In this document: positions 48,262-59,598 of the stretch, one piece after another
Position numbering within the stretch: position 1 is the first letter of the stretch
How the letters are laid out: each line of letters begins with the position of its first letter
From: Glandiceps talaboti
Lineage: Eukaryota > Hemichordata > Enteropneusta > Spengelidae
Reading direction: 5' to 3'
DNA: 64,000 nucleotides
NCBI RefSeq assembly: GCF_964340395.1
Contig: NC_135562.1
Location: forward strand, 6,819,634-6,883,633
Program-made: the position numbers and the translations under genes
The notes under the pieces: model-generated
Databases searched by the model: none
The model's input: the letters and a program-made list of their open reading frames with translations, nothing else
What the model was told of the DNA's origin: nothing

Positions 48262-48370
48262 CCATAAACACACACAACTGCTACATGTTGGCAAGTGCTA
48301 CAAAACATATAACTGCTACCTTTTGGCAAGTGCTACAACACACATAACTGCTACCTGTTGGCAAGTGCTA
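48262..48370. repeat. Minisatellite of 37 bp, three units
   Basis: ATAACTGCTACCTGTTGGCA plus AGTGCTACAA, three times. Confidence 0.95.
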
Positions 48371-49360
48371 CACTACGTGTAGCCAAAAAAAATAAGCATT
48401 GACCATTCAAGGCCCAATGTGCTAGGCTTATAATCTGTAGGTGACTGACTACATAATTCAACCTCCAGTCCAGTGTAGAACAGTCTATTTTCCAGAGATA
48501 TGCAACATTCTCCGCATTTATGCCCTTGAACTTGCATGAGTAACTGATGAGAAGTCCTACTCTGCATGTACACAGCTCAATTCCTTGTCTAAGTGGTACA
48601 TAGTCTACTTTCCTACACGAATGTCAAAACTATCCAATTGGAAAATTAATATAACCTTTCTGACTAAATTAGTTCATAATGGAAAAGATAGGTGCAGAGT
48701 TCCAAACCATTATTTCATTTCCGGGTGATTTAGTCTACTCTATATTCATCTTCACTCTCTATTAGATACCAGTGAGTTACCTATTACAGTTTGACTATCT
48801 CCTGCAGTGATTTAACCAAGTGAAGGTTACATTACATTTGAAGCTTCTGGTCTTGTTTTTTCACTGTGTGTTTGACATCCCAGATAATGTGTCTTTCTTA
48901 ATGATTGAGAAATACTGATACAATTCTCACAATCATCGAAACTCCATAGTACACATGTCAAATACTTTGAAGTTCCTCTGTCTGCCTTATTTTCTAGAAA
49001 AAAAAATACTTTCATCTGACTTAGCGATGAACTTGAGTTTCTTTATTTTATTTGTACTGGATATACAGGAGCATAAGCTGAGTGTCTGTACATAATTCTG
49101 CTGCATATTGAAAAGGCATTAGCAGTATGGCTAAAAAAAGAATTGTTTCTCAAGTGAGGACATTTTTTCTAAAGTACATGTAGTGTGACGATTTGATTTT
49201 TTTTTTACTATCTATGGCAGTAACTGTGTAGTTTGACTTGAGGGGTGTTGGCTACCAGTGTTGGCTACCCCTCATGGGCTCAGTGTTGAAGCAGGCGAAA
49301 TTGAGAACATCCAGGGAAACGAAAACATCCAAGGAAAAAAAATGAAGAAGTCATCTTATT
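48371..49360. other. Unassigned spacer with a stray satellite-like phrase
   Basis: TATGCCCTTGAACTTGCATGA near 48520 and TCCTACTCTGCATGTA echo the 47-48 kb satellite, so this may be an old diverged unit. Nothing else recognised. Confidence 0.45.
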
Positions 49361-49680
49361 TTTGACATCTATTTGCTTCAAATTAAATGACATAATTTGT
49401 CATATTTTAAACAAATGAACTAAAAAATATGATGTAATGTAACATGTCTATATTCTATTTCTTATCAATGTGCTTCAAACTGATTGAAATTATGGTATAG
49501 TACACTCAAAAATATGCAAATAAGACATTAAATTTCATGTTATTGTTATTAATTTGCTTCACATCACATTTATCTTAAGTCAAGAACTCCAAAATATGCA
49601 AAACATAGGACAGAGGATGTGATCTTTTTCCTGTTATCGATATATTTCACATCACATGGAATAACTCATCTTATGTATTA
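49361..49680. repeat. Degenerate repeat of about 100 bp, three to four units
   Basis: TTATC-AT-TGCTTCA-ATCA recurs near 49370, 49465, 49550 and 49636 with AAAAATATG-AAT blocks between. Confidence 0.6.
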
Positions 49681-50067
49681 ACAAACTCAGCAGTAGAGTC
49701 TAACATCAATTCACAATGCTATCACTGGACCAGATGTTAGTTTGATCAATCATGTTGAACACATATCAAAACCTAATCTAGTTCAAATTACACTGCGTTT
49801 TTCAGAGGTGAAAGAGACATATACTTCTCTTTTGCCATTAAACCATTACCAGCATAACTAAAGACACCATGCTGTTTTAGTCAAATTCAATAAAATGATT
49901 TCAATGGGGTGGTAATTAATCACAACTTGGACTTTGAATGCATTGGTTGATGTGTTTTCGTTTCATGTTTACGACCAAAAAACAACAACCCAGTGAACTG
50001 TAGTTTTCTATACATTCATCATTTTTTCTAAAGTTATGATTAAAAACTAACGTGTGATATTTAAATG

Positions 50068-50344
50068 TTATTCCCCAATATTTCTTCGTTCAACCAAGGA
50101 AAATACGAGTGACTTAAGGGGCCTTTGTTGCTATGAATCGCTAGATGAGTAGTGACAACCCCTAGGTCACGAATATTTTCTCTCTGAATGAAGAAAAGTA
50201 TTAGAGAATAACATAATTATACCAGCGGCAGTAATATCAAAGAAAAATTGGGAGAAAATAATGGTAATTTTGAACGTTTGACTCATAGTTCAAACACAGC
50301 AGAACCAGTGATGTAGACACGAGTTGTCATTTCATAGAACGACC
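50068..50344 (+). mobile_element. MITE family C, copy 3
   Basis: TTATTCCCCAATATTTCTTC, GAAAATACGAGTGAC, AGTAGTGACAACCCCTAGG, GAATAACATAATTATACCAG and CAGAACCAGTGATGTAGAC run in family order. It is the most complete + orientation copy. Confidence 0.88.
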
Positions 50345-50538
50345 AGAGTATATATTCCATATTTTTTGTTCTAACATGTATAATCTTCTTGAGAGGAAGC
50401 AGGAGTACATGTGAAAAACCTGGAAAACCTGTCATGAGTTTTTTGGTAGGTACCATACACTGAACAACACCTTTCTTGTAATCTATATCAACCCAACTGG
50501 CACTGGGGTAGGTCAAAACCTAAACTACACTTGTTGGA

Positions 50539-50895
50539 GTCACATGCGAATGGTTAGAGTGACTGGCTTGGAATCTGCAAGTTGCAGGTTCCAGCCCTGT
50601 CGCTGCCGTTTGTTTCTGAATGGCTACAGTACGTGGGCGAGACTTGAACCACGATTATGCCTCAGTCACCCCAGCTGTATAATTGGACACCTGGTAGGAT
50701 AGAGGTTGCAATTTGAATGCTTATGTGCTTAAAGAGACTGCAATGGATTGTATGCTCTGCAGGGAGTTGAGGAAATATAAAGGGCCAATGTGCCGCTATA
50801 GATCTGTGCCAGGGGTAATAACTGTAAAGTACTTTGAGCACAGAGTGGTAAAGCACTATATAAAAACCCTGATTATTATCGTCATTATTATTAAA
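50539..50895 (+). mobile_element. tRNA-derived SINE with CR1/L2-type tail
   Basis: A tRNA-like head (GAATGGTTAGAGTGACTGGC, B-box-like GGTTCCAGCCC) is followed by a body and the conserved tail GTAAAGTACTTTGAGCAC...GTAAAGCACTATATAAA, ending in (ATT)n. The tail is of the type shared by many animal SINEs with CR1/L2 LINEs. The 114-codon minus frame over it is a shadow. Confidence 0.85.
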
Positions 50896-51780
50896 CAGAA
50901 AATGAACTAATAACTTGGCCACCAACAATTCTGTGTTTCTTTCAAATAACAGCTTTGCAAATGGATGACAATGATAACAACTCTCGCAAAAAGGTATTGA
51001 TATCATCTTTGAATGTCTGGCGTGGGCTTACTGTTACGCCGTCAAACAACTCCAATTTACAAAATCATATATAATGACGTCAACACATCTCCTTCATAAC
51101 TGATGACAAAAGAAGTCACTTGAAAACATCTTCAAGATGGAAAATTTGGCAGCCACTTGATTATGTCGTGAAATGTTACTACACTGCAGCTGTTAATTCT
51201 ATGGCAACTAATAACAAAACATTGCATTCAGTTTCATGATTGTGGGCTGACATTTTGAACTTTAAGATGGTACTTCAAAATCACATTAAGCAGTAACTAT
51301 ACTTCACAGTATACCTGTACATATGTTCAATTCACATCATACAACATATTTCTCCACTTCCTAATCCTGCAATTTTCTACTTACTATTTTCAAATCATAA
51401 TAATACCACAATGTCCTATTATTTTTTTAATATTAATTTGTATGATTCTAGCAGTTGATGGCGAATTGCACTGTCCTTCTTTCAACGACATGAAAATTAA
51501 CACCCCAATACCACTTTAGTGCAACTGGAATTTCAAAATACACTTTTTTCCAAATTCTTACAATATTTGTGTTTAAACTAATTGAAACTTAAAGAGGTTA
51601 TGGGACACATTGTGAACTCACTGTGTTAATTAAATTAAAAAGTTGGATGTCCAATGAGATATTAACGATATTATTTCAGTTATTTTCACTTATCAGTGTG
51701 GCGCTGGCATTGATCACAACTTCTATGTATATATAGGCAACTTTTATTAAATGTGTGGTCACTTGTTTCTATTGTTGTTG
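50896..51780. other. Unassigned spacer
   Basis: No gene, RNA or repeat recognised between the SINE and MITE D. Confidence 0.4.
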
Positions 51781-52037
51781 CAATAGGGAACGTGCAAACC
51801 CGCCATGTTGAATGTTGCATCATGGGAAGTGTGATTATAAATACTAATCAATAGTATTGTAAACAATGTTGATACATTATTTGTAACCATAAATAATCAA
51901 TTCATAGTTACCCTGACCATTGTGGGAGGTTTATTTTATCAGTAGCTCCAGATTAGGTATTACGATAACCACAGATAATCCCATAGATAGTCCTTTGCGT
52001 CTGAGCATGCTCAGTCTGGATTGCAAGTTCCCTATTG
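51781..52037 (+). mobile_element. MITE family D, copy 1
   Basis: Ends CAATAGGGAAC-TGCAA and TTGCAAGTTCCCTATTG are inverted. The interior includes CCGCCATGTTGAATGTTGCA and CTGAGCATGCTCAGTCTGG. An opposite-orientation copy lies at 54.17 kb. Confidence 0.88.
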
Positions 52038-53159
52038 CCTAACAATATAACTAGTCGACAATACGTTTAGCAGAAGTTCTCTACCAAGGCCTGTATGTCA
52101 CTTCTTATTAAAGATCTCATCAATGTCAGCTCCATACTGATACTGCATGACTTCACATCAAGGTATTCTTTTCCTTTAATAATGAATTCAGGGGTATGTA
52201 AGAGATGACGGGCATAGCGATGTTCTGATTTCTGTCACTTATGACATTTTGCTTTCAAATTGATATATATAACATACTTCTGTTATATGTGATTCGGATT
52301 GTTTACCTATTTCTTGGAGAAAAAAGATATTACCAATAATATGAGGTTATTACACGATATCACCTCCTCGGTTGTCGTATTGTCGTGAGTGACGTTTTGC
52401 CATTGTGACACGAGTCGTTAGATGATATGAATTTATTCACCCACAGTGAGTCCATGCATGTATCTATGTCAGCATGTACATTAACATATAAACTGACCAA
52501 GGAGTTACATGTGGTTTCTATATATGCGTACATATGTGTCTGACTGTGCATGTACATTATGACAAGTGTACATGTGCGTGACCTGTGTCTAGGCATCAGC
52601 CAAAATCTAAAAGCCTACATTTACATTCTCATCATACATACAAACAAATGAAACACATAACAAAATCCGTTTTTCTGAAGACTCTTAGACTAGTATATAG
52701 TCACAATATAAGTCAACGATCACCATCCTAAGAATTACAGTATTAAAAGTACAATTCCCTTTCATCTATCACTTAGCAACCACACGGTATTTGATAAGCT
52801 TTATTCCCAGCAGAAATTTCCATTAAATAAACTGAGGATACTTAACAATATATTGGCCACCTAATTTGCTTCACATCGGGTTTTATTACAAAACGAAATA
52901 TGAGTTTCATCACTTCAGATTAACGTTATAATGGATATAATCACAATGTATTAAAATCAAAATGAAATGATGACGCATACAACCCAAGTCACCAAATAGG
53001 GCAATTTGTTTGATTTATTCACCAAAATACTTTGGCTGAAATGGCCAGCTGATGGGAGCAATTACAAAAGTGAAATTACTTTCCTTCTATCCATTTCCCA
53101 CGTAGTAGTTAGACATGGATTCCTAGACCTCAAATTGATTACCTTGTAATTAGATGTTT
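52038..53159. other. Spacer; small CpG-richer ORF near 52380 (-)
   Basis: On the minus strand, CACAATGGCAAAACG opens a 17-codon frame (MAKRHSRQYDNRGG...) in a short CpG-rich patch, with GAG|GTGATA as a possible donor. It could be a first exon, but there is no further support. Confidence 0.25.
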
Positions 53160-53450
53160 AATATTCCCCAATATTTTTCTTCATTCAAGTACTGGTTCTG
53201 CTGGGTTTTTTTAAATATTAGTCAGACATTCAAAATTACCATTACGTTCCCTAATTTTTCTTTGATATTACTGGCGCTGGTATAATTATGTTATTCTCCA
53301 ATATGTTTCTTCATTCAGCAGGAAAATACTAGTGATCTAAGGGTTGTCACTATATTCTTCTAGTGACTCGTAGTGACAATTAGGCCCCTTGGGTCACTAG
53401 AATTTTCCTTGGCTGCATAAGAAAAATATTGGGGAATGGCATCTAATTGT
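53160..53450 (-). mobile_element. MITE family C, copy 4, with both outer palindrome ends
   Basis: Begins TTCCCCAATATTTTTCTTCA and ends GAAAAATATTGGGGAA. A further TTAGATG / CATCTAA pair lies just outside. The internal blocks match the other copies in reverse order. Confidence 0.88.
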
Positions 53451-53529
53451 ACAATGATGAAATAAATTTCAAATTATAAATTTTAACTGATTGGTTATTA
53501 TTTTCATCTACAAAACAATTGTCTGTCTA

Positions 53530-53710
53530 GTTGCTATGGCAATCACTCTATGTTTACAGTTGCCATGGAACACTAGTGATAACAATAGTGGCTATAGCAA
53601 CCAATACCGACTGGCCACCATCTTTAGATTTGCTATGGAAATGATAAAAGACAAACTGTTTACATGGTAGCTATAGCAACACTGACAACAGTTTGAGTTG
53701 CTATGGTGAT
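53530..53710. promoter_or_regulatory. Cluster of six RFX X-box-like motifs
   Basis: GTTGCTATGGCAAT (53530), GTTGCCATGGAAC (53559), GTGGCTATAGCAAC (53588), TTGCTATGGAAAT (about 53629), GGTAGCTATAGCAAC (53666) and GTTGCTATGGTGAT (53697) resemble GTNRCC-N(0-3)-RGYAAC. It may be a regulatory cluster or a worn tandem repeat. Confidence 0.6.
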
Positions 53711-53954
53711 CATAATCTTATCAGAATGCTCATCATTTATACTTCACTGATAGCATATCATGTGTCATTATCACTCATAAATAGTTTTGAAAGCTTCCCT
53801 AAAGGCTATATGTATTTTATTATTCTGGTTCAATGAACAGATCATACATGAAATTTGATAGTTTGTGTAAATATAAATCCTAACACACTGTCTACACATT
53901 GTAAGAGAACACGACAAGTCATTATCACTCTAGATAATTCATTCTACTCATTTT

Positions 53955-54100
53955 TACCTTCCGTAAGAGAAGGTTAATGTTATAGTTTTGTATGTCTGTC
54001 TGACTCTGTGTGTGTCTGTCTGTCTGTCTGTGAACACAGTATCTCAAAAACTACTCATTTTCTATGAAATGTGAAAAATATGGACTTCCTTGACATGAAA
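53955..54100. mobile_element. Transposon-like block with (TGTC)n
   Basis: A small hairpin at the start (ACCTTCCGTAAGAGAAGGT), then (TGTC)n at about 54010-54030, then GTATCTCAAAAACTA. Many invertebrate non-autonomous elements have this layout, but no second copy is present to confirm it. Confidence 0.4.
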
Positions 54101-54167
54101 TATTCAATACATGTGACCATGCAATGATACCAATTTTGAATACAAATTCTTAATTCACATGCATTGA

Positions 54168-54426
54168 TACTAATAGGTAACTTGCAATCCAGACTGAGCA
54201 TGCTCAGATGCAAAGGACTATGGGATTTTCTGTGCTATCGTAATACCTAATCTGGAGCTACTGATAAAATAAACCTCCCATATTGCTCAGGGTGACTATG
54301 AATTGATCATTTGTGGTTAAAAACAATGTAACATTATTGTTTACAATACTATTTGATTTAGTATTTATTGTCACATTTCCCGTGATGCAACATTCAACAT
54401 GGCGGGTTTGCAAGTTCCCTATTGTA
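54168..54426 (-). mobile_element. MITE family D, copy 2 (inverted relative to copy 1)
   Basis: Reads as the reverse complement of 51781-52037: CCAGACTGAGCATGCTCAG, CTAATCTGGAGCTACTGATA, CAACATGGCGGGTTTGC, ending GCAAGTTCCCTATTG. The 81-codon minus frame here belongs to the element and is not a gene. Confidence 0.9.
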
Positions 54427-54902
54427 GAGTGTAACAAGTCTTCGTCAAGCACATACCCCATCATTATCCCAATCTTCCGTAAGTAGTGATTTTTATCACT
54501 CACCTAGGTGGTAAACTATCTTTTGAGTTACCAAAGATGCAAAATCTGACTGCACGACATCACAAAACATGCCTTCTTTCTCAGCACTGCAAAGAAATCA
54601 CAGTAACTAACATATTATAACCATCTTATCTCAATATCCCAAGTAACAAGACACAATAATTGTACAAATTCTGTAATTTGTCATTGGTAATAAAAACTAT
54701 GAATAAACTATATACGTAGGTTAGATTACCATCGTGCGTCAATATGTTAGATGACAATTTCCTCTTCAGGATCTCTCAAATCATCAACTTCCTTTTAAGT
54801 TCTGTGAATAGCTGGCAGAAATTCAAATATTTGAATTATATCAAATTACCTGCCATTAATATCGATTGATCGAGTGCCGACTATAAAACAGTTTGTACTT
54901 GG

Positions 54903-55084
<182 letters not shown>

Positions 55085-55200
55085 TGTGGTTTTATTACTG
55101 TGAAATTAACTATATCATAATCAGAGTGCTGTTCATGCTCTTCACGACAGTGGCAGGGCTTGGGCAAGTAACATGGAGAATTCCCAACCAATCATTCTAA

Positions 55201-55561
55201 GAGCTAAAAAATATCATTGTTTTTTCCGGTTACCCAACCCCCACCTACATGTAGCTTGTTACTGCTGACCCTAAACTTCTTTTTACTTATTCAAGACAAA
55301 AATGTCTCATGAGAAATAGTTGATGCGGAAACAGCCATCAACTTAAAAAGACAATATAAAACTGTTCTTCCAATCTGTAATGGCTGTACATCTGATAGGA
55401 AGAAATAAACAACACAGAGACCATTTGGAAAACAACGGAAAACCTCTGACACTCACACAGAAAAAAATATATAATAAAATAAAATAAAAAATCTACCTAC
55501 CCCACCTGTTGTAAAATTGAGAGTAACCGGAAGCACACAAATTTTTTTAATTAGGCCTAAC
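55201..55561 (-). mobile_element. MITE family B, copy 3
   Basis: Reverse-orientation match: CCGGTTACCCAACCCCCACC, CTGTAATGGCTGTACATCTG, CACTCACACAG, ending TTTTAATTAGGCCTAA. Confidence 0.88.
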
Positions 55562-55738
55562 TATTTGACTATCAATTCTACAAATAGAAAGACAAAATAA
55601 TGGACTTTGACTACATAATGGTTAAATACCACCATACAATTCCATTACAAATTTAAGTTAATAATGCCAAAATAAAATAATGTTGAAATTACTTCATGGC
55701 GGTATGTACAAATGTATACCTAAATTTTCCAGACTTAC

Positions 55739-55797
55739 CGACACTAAAACATCAATTGCAAGCCGCATCTCCTTGTTGATCTATCATTCAGTGCACC
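55739..55797 (-). other. Possible 59-nt exon (UTR, ncRNA or terminal coding)
   Basis: On the minus strand a strong pyrimidine tract and acceptor (CCCTCTCCTGTTTTCTCAG) precede 59 nt, which end at the consensus donor G|GTAAGT. One frame is open for 17 codons (GALNDRSTRRCGLQLMF) and then hits TAG, so it suits an untranslated or last coding exon better than an internal coding exon. The splice-site quality is the only evidence. Confidence 0.35.
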
Positions 55798-57694
55798 CTG
55801 AGAAAACAGGAGAGGGAACACAGATTTACTATGGATGCCTATATAGAGTGACAAATTTCATACAACTGCAGAATGCTTAGTTTAATTTACAGACAGGTTT
55901 ACAACTTTTGTAGTACACTGTAACCTATGTATAGCGATTGAACTCTGCTATAGTCAGCATTCTATTATTAAATAGAACCCAAGAAAAACCACATGTGTTT
56001 GCTTGATTGATATGAGTTGAGGAAAGACTTGGAACAGTATATATTGATGATGACTAAACGCATGTGTCCTATAAAGCTTGTGTATGTAGTAATGTTCTGA
56101 ATTGCAATGATTAATTTGCATAAAGAATTATGTAAGGCAATTAGGCAATATCATAGGAATGAAAATATCACTTTTATGGCATTAAAGTACATGCTTCATT
56201 GTTACTTCAGCTAATAAAATTGATGGATAATATGCATTATAAGCAATGTTTTTTGATGGATGTGTAGCAAAATTAGGTAAAAACAACAGTGGGTGCTGCT
56301 GATTCTGGTTCAGGTGACGTTTTTATCAGTTTATTTATATCTGTAGAAGTCAAATAATACACTAACATTTATATTCAATGTTATATGTGTTTGATCCCCA
56401 AATAATCTTGGGATTCTGACTCCTGTGGTCTTTATGCTTTGATATGTTACCGACACTAGTTACATTATACGTCTTGGCATGAAACTTGCCTCATTCCTGT
56501 TTACAAAGCAAATGCACCGATGTTTTTTTACGGGTTGTATAATGAACACATTTCTTGTCCCAAAACTTATATTTTCAATAGTCACTGACGTCTATTAACA
56601 GTACGTGCTTAGTGCATTAATATAACAAAGCCTTTTTCATGTTTGCCAATGGCAATGAGTTCATTATAAATATGTTATAGTGTATTTTGTTCTACAAGCT
56701 TCACAATAAAGACACTTGTAGCTATACATCATCCAAACATGTCAACATGATGGACACTAGAGGGCCAGTTTAAACAAGTCAATGTAATATATATTCTTGC
56801 ATCGTTAGTTCGTTTTGATATTTTCTCCCATTATGATTGTTCTTCTAGTTCTGTGTAGCCCTTATCGCTGTTGATGCATATGAACTCAGAGGTGGAGCCA
56901 GACTTGATTATCGAAAAGCTATTTTTTACTCCAAATTGCCAATTTGTTTATCTATTTCCTGTAATTATGTAATTGTTACTTACCGGTACTTTAAATTGGC
57001 AATAAATAAATGAATGAATGAATGAATTTAATCGATATGGCATACAAGAAAAATAAAATAGAATATAGTATAGTATAAACTTTCATATCTCACCAGTTTC
57101 TCCTTCAATCTCTTCAAATATTCGGATCTTGTAATCAATATGACCTTTGACCTTCAGAAAGGAAACATACAGCAGAGATGAATCAAGTCATGTGTTACAC
57201 ATTCATGTAGTGCAGTTAACTGTACAGGGGTGTCACTCCTAGACACCACACCATGAAATCAAATCAAACAGATGGACACTCCCTTACATTGAAAATGGTT
57301 CGATTAGATCTGTATCTTTTGGTGTACCCTCCTTTTAATGATGCAATCTATCAGAAAATGTACCATATGTGGTACTAAAACAGTAGAATATTATACAGAA
57401 TTAATGCCACCCAAGTCTTGACATTATCAATTCGATATTCTGGGTATCAGTGTATTTTCTTGAAAGTAATTGGACAATTTGGACAATCTGTAGTTACCAT
57501 GGTAAAACAATGTCAAAACGTGAACACAATAGATGATAAATTATTAATATCTTTCCTACACAAGTTCAGAAGTGTAAGCTAGGATTTAGGCTCAGAAATT
57601 TATGAAACATCACCTTTTTATCAAGTTAAACTCTTTAGGACCGAGGACACTGTTCTCTTACATTATTAACAATGGAATAATATGACAGAGCTCC
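55798..57694. other. AT-rich spacer with a LINE/SINE-type tail near 56985-57030
   Basis: AAATTGGCAATAAATAAATG followed by (TGAA)n at 57005-57028 resembles a non-LTR element 3' end. The upstream body is unrecognised. No gene seen. Confidence 0.4.
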
Positions 57695-58068
57695 ATGATG
57701 CATGAGTGCAAGTGTGGCATACACTGGGTACTTGCATGAGTGCTTGCAGTGTTCTCTGCAGCAGTACTTACCCGAGCGTAGTCAGTGAATGTGCAACAGA
57801 AAACACTGCAAGCACGAGTGAAAATACCCTGAGTATCCACATGGGAATCCATGTGCCATAGGGCTGTTATTATAACATAAGCGGCATGAGTGCAAGTGTC
57901 GCATACACTGGGTATTTGCACGAGTGCTTGTAGTGTTCTCTGCACCTATACTTTCACAAGCATAGAGCGTGAAAGTGCAGCAGAAAACACTGCAAACACG
58001 AGTGAAAATACCCCCTGAGTACCCACACTGGAACTCAAGTGGCATGGGGTTCTGTTATTATTACATAT
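57695..58068. repeat. Direct duplication of about 190 bp, each unit internally palindromic
   Basis: GCATGAGTGCAAGTGT, GCATACACTGGGTA, AGTGTTCTCTGCA and CAGAAAACACTGCAA occur in both units. AGTGCTTGCAGTGTT pairs with AACACTGCAAGCAC inside each. Confidence 0.88.
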
Positions 58069-58637
58069 GTTTATCTGAAAGAGCAAATTTCCATTAAATC
58101 ATAAAAATCATACAGTGAAATTTTGTGTGTAGCAAACGATCACATCCTAATTTGCATATCATTTTCATACAGGTATGCAATAATGTTTTCAGTATTGCAC
58201 TGCAGTGAAAATACCACTATAGTATGTGCACACATTGATGCAAGTAATCTGTGGCAGATATGTAATAATGTGTTTTATGAATTATTGCATGATATTACAA
58301 GTTAATGGTATTTGATATACAAACACTTCCTCGAAAATTTACTGCCAGGAAGCCGTTGCTTTATGCGGACCCCAAGGATATCGATATCAATACCAAGTAT
58401 GCTGTGTATTGAGAGAAAAATACACAAGTGTGATTTCTTATTTCAATGACTGGTTAATGAAATTGTTGGAAAGTGATTGCTCTGCTTTTCATCATTAGAC
58501 TATTGTTTAATGCCATGAATTATTCAACTACAAATGAAATAAAACTATTATTACATATCAGTATATATGAATCTCATCTTAGATAAAAATGTAAACTTAT
58601 GTAATGTATTCTAAACACACGCACATGCACATCATAT
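58069..58637. other. Unassigned spacer
   Basis: Only a short 60-codon frame and the palindrome GATATCGATATC near 58378 stand out. Confidence 0.4.
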
Positions 58638-58930
58638 ATACATGCATACATACATACATACATACATACATACATACATGCATGCATGCATGCATGCATG
58701 CATACATACATGTACATACATACATACATACATACATACATACATACATACATGCGCATGCATACATGCACACATACATGCATACATACATACATGTACA
58801 TACATACATACATGCATACATGCATACATACATACATGCATACATACATGCATGCACACATACATGCATGCACACATACACACATACATGCATGCATACA
58901 TACATACATACATACATACATACATACACA
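58638..58930. repeat. (ACAT)n/(GCAT)n microsatellite, about 290 bp
   Basis: Tetranucleotide array mixing ACAT and GCAT. Its six-frame read-throughs (up to 132 codons on both strands) are Cys/Met/Val or His/Thr/Ile polymers and not genes. Confidence 0.98.
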
Positions 58931-58983
58931 CACGATAATATTATACACACATTCATACACATAGTGATACACACATATATCAT

Positions 58984-59054
58984 CGTGTCAGTGCAGTAAG
59001 GTCATATCTGCCTATACAATTGCATTGCAGATACGGCCTTACTGCACAGACGCG
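58984..59054 (+). ncRNA. 71-nt hairpin, pre-miRNA-like candidate
   Basis: GTGCAGTAAGG (58991-59001) pairs with CCTTACTGCAC (59037-59047), and ATCTGC pairs with GCAGAT next to a 15-nt loop. CGTGTC and GACGCG add six basal pairs beyond one A-A mismatch. That gives about 26 paired positions with two mismatches and two G-U pairs, within the size range of an animal miRNA precursor. No known miRNA seed is recognised. It lies just past the (ACAT)n array. A tiny foldback element is the alternative. Confidence 0.45.
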
Positions 59055-59567
59055 AGGATATGGATGGAAGTCATGAAATTAAAAACTTGCTAAATCAAGA
59101 TGTGAATGAGGCAACACTGTAATTTTAATCCATCTCTGAACTCTTTTGGGGATATAAAAATCATTTCCTGTGAAGTGTTACCCAAAGGTAAAGAGGATGT
59201 TTTTGATATATATTAAAAGGAAGCAAGCTGTGAGAGAAGAAGAAAGAAAGGTTTTTTACTAAAAGGCCAAAAGTTACAGCTAGAGTACTACAAATTCAGT
59301 GAAATGTTTGATGACAATAACAATAAAATGAAAGCTCCATCATAGTTGATAAAATTGAAACTCACATTAAGAGTAGATGCCAGTTGCTATGGAAACAGAA
59401 CTCATTGAACTATGCTTCCTCCTAGGATTCATCACAGAACTATCACCTCATCCTGTTGCCATGGTAATGCACTTACCGATGCCATGTTAATGGAGTTATA
59501 AGTTGCGCGATTTAATTCAGTGATTCTGGTTCAACTGTCCATGTAATTTATCATTATTAGTAGACGG
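59055..59567. other. Unassigned spacer with two X-box-like motifs
   Basis: GTTGCTATGGAAAC near 59381 and GTTGCCATGGTAAT near 59455 are about 75 bp apart. No gene recognised. Confidence 0.4.
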
Positions 59568-59598
59568 TATAAAAAGGGAACGCTTGCGGCCATCATTC
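59568..59598 (+). promoter_or_regulatory. TATA box plus initiator-like pair
   Basis: TATAAAAA at 59568-59575 and TCATTC at 59593-59598 (initiator consensus TCAKTY). The Inr A lies 27 bp from the first T of the TATA. No clear + strand gene begins downstream; the nearest frame is 59972-60274. Confidence 0.3.

Noticed and set aside
54258-54503. 81-codon minus frame
   Set aside because: Mostly inside MITE family D copy 2; the other copy does not keep the frame.
58574-58999. Six long overlapping frames (His/Thr/Ile and Cys/Met/Val polymers)
   Set aside because: All are translations of the (ACAT)n array.
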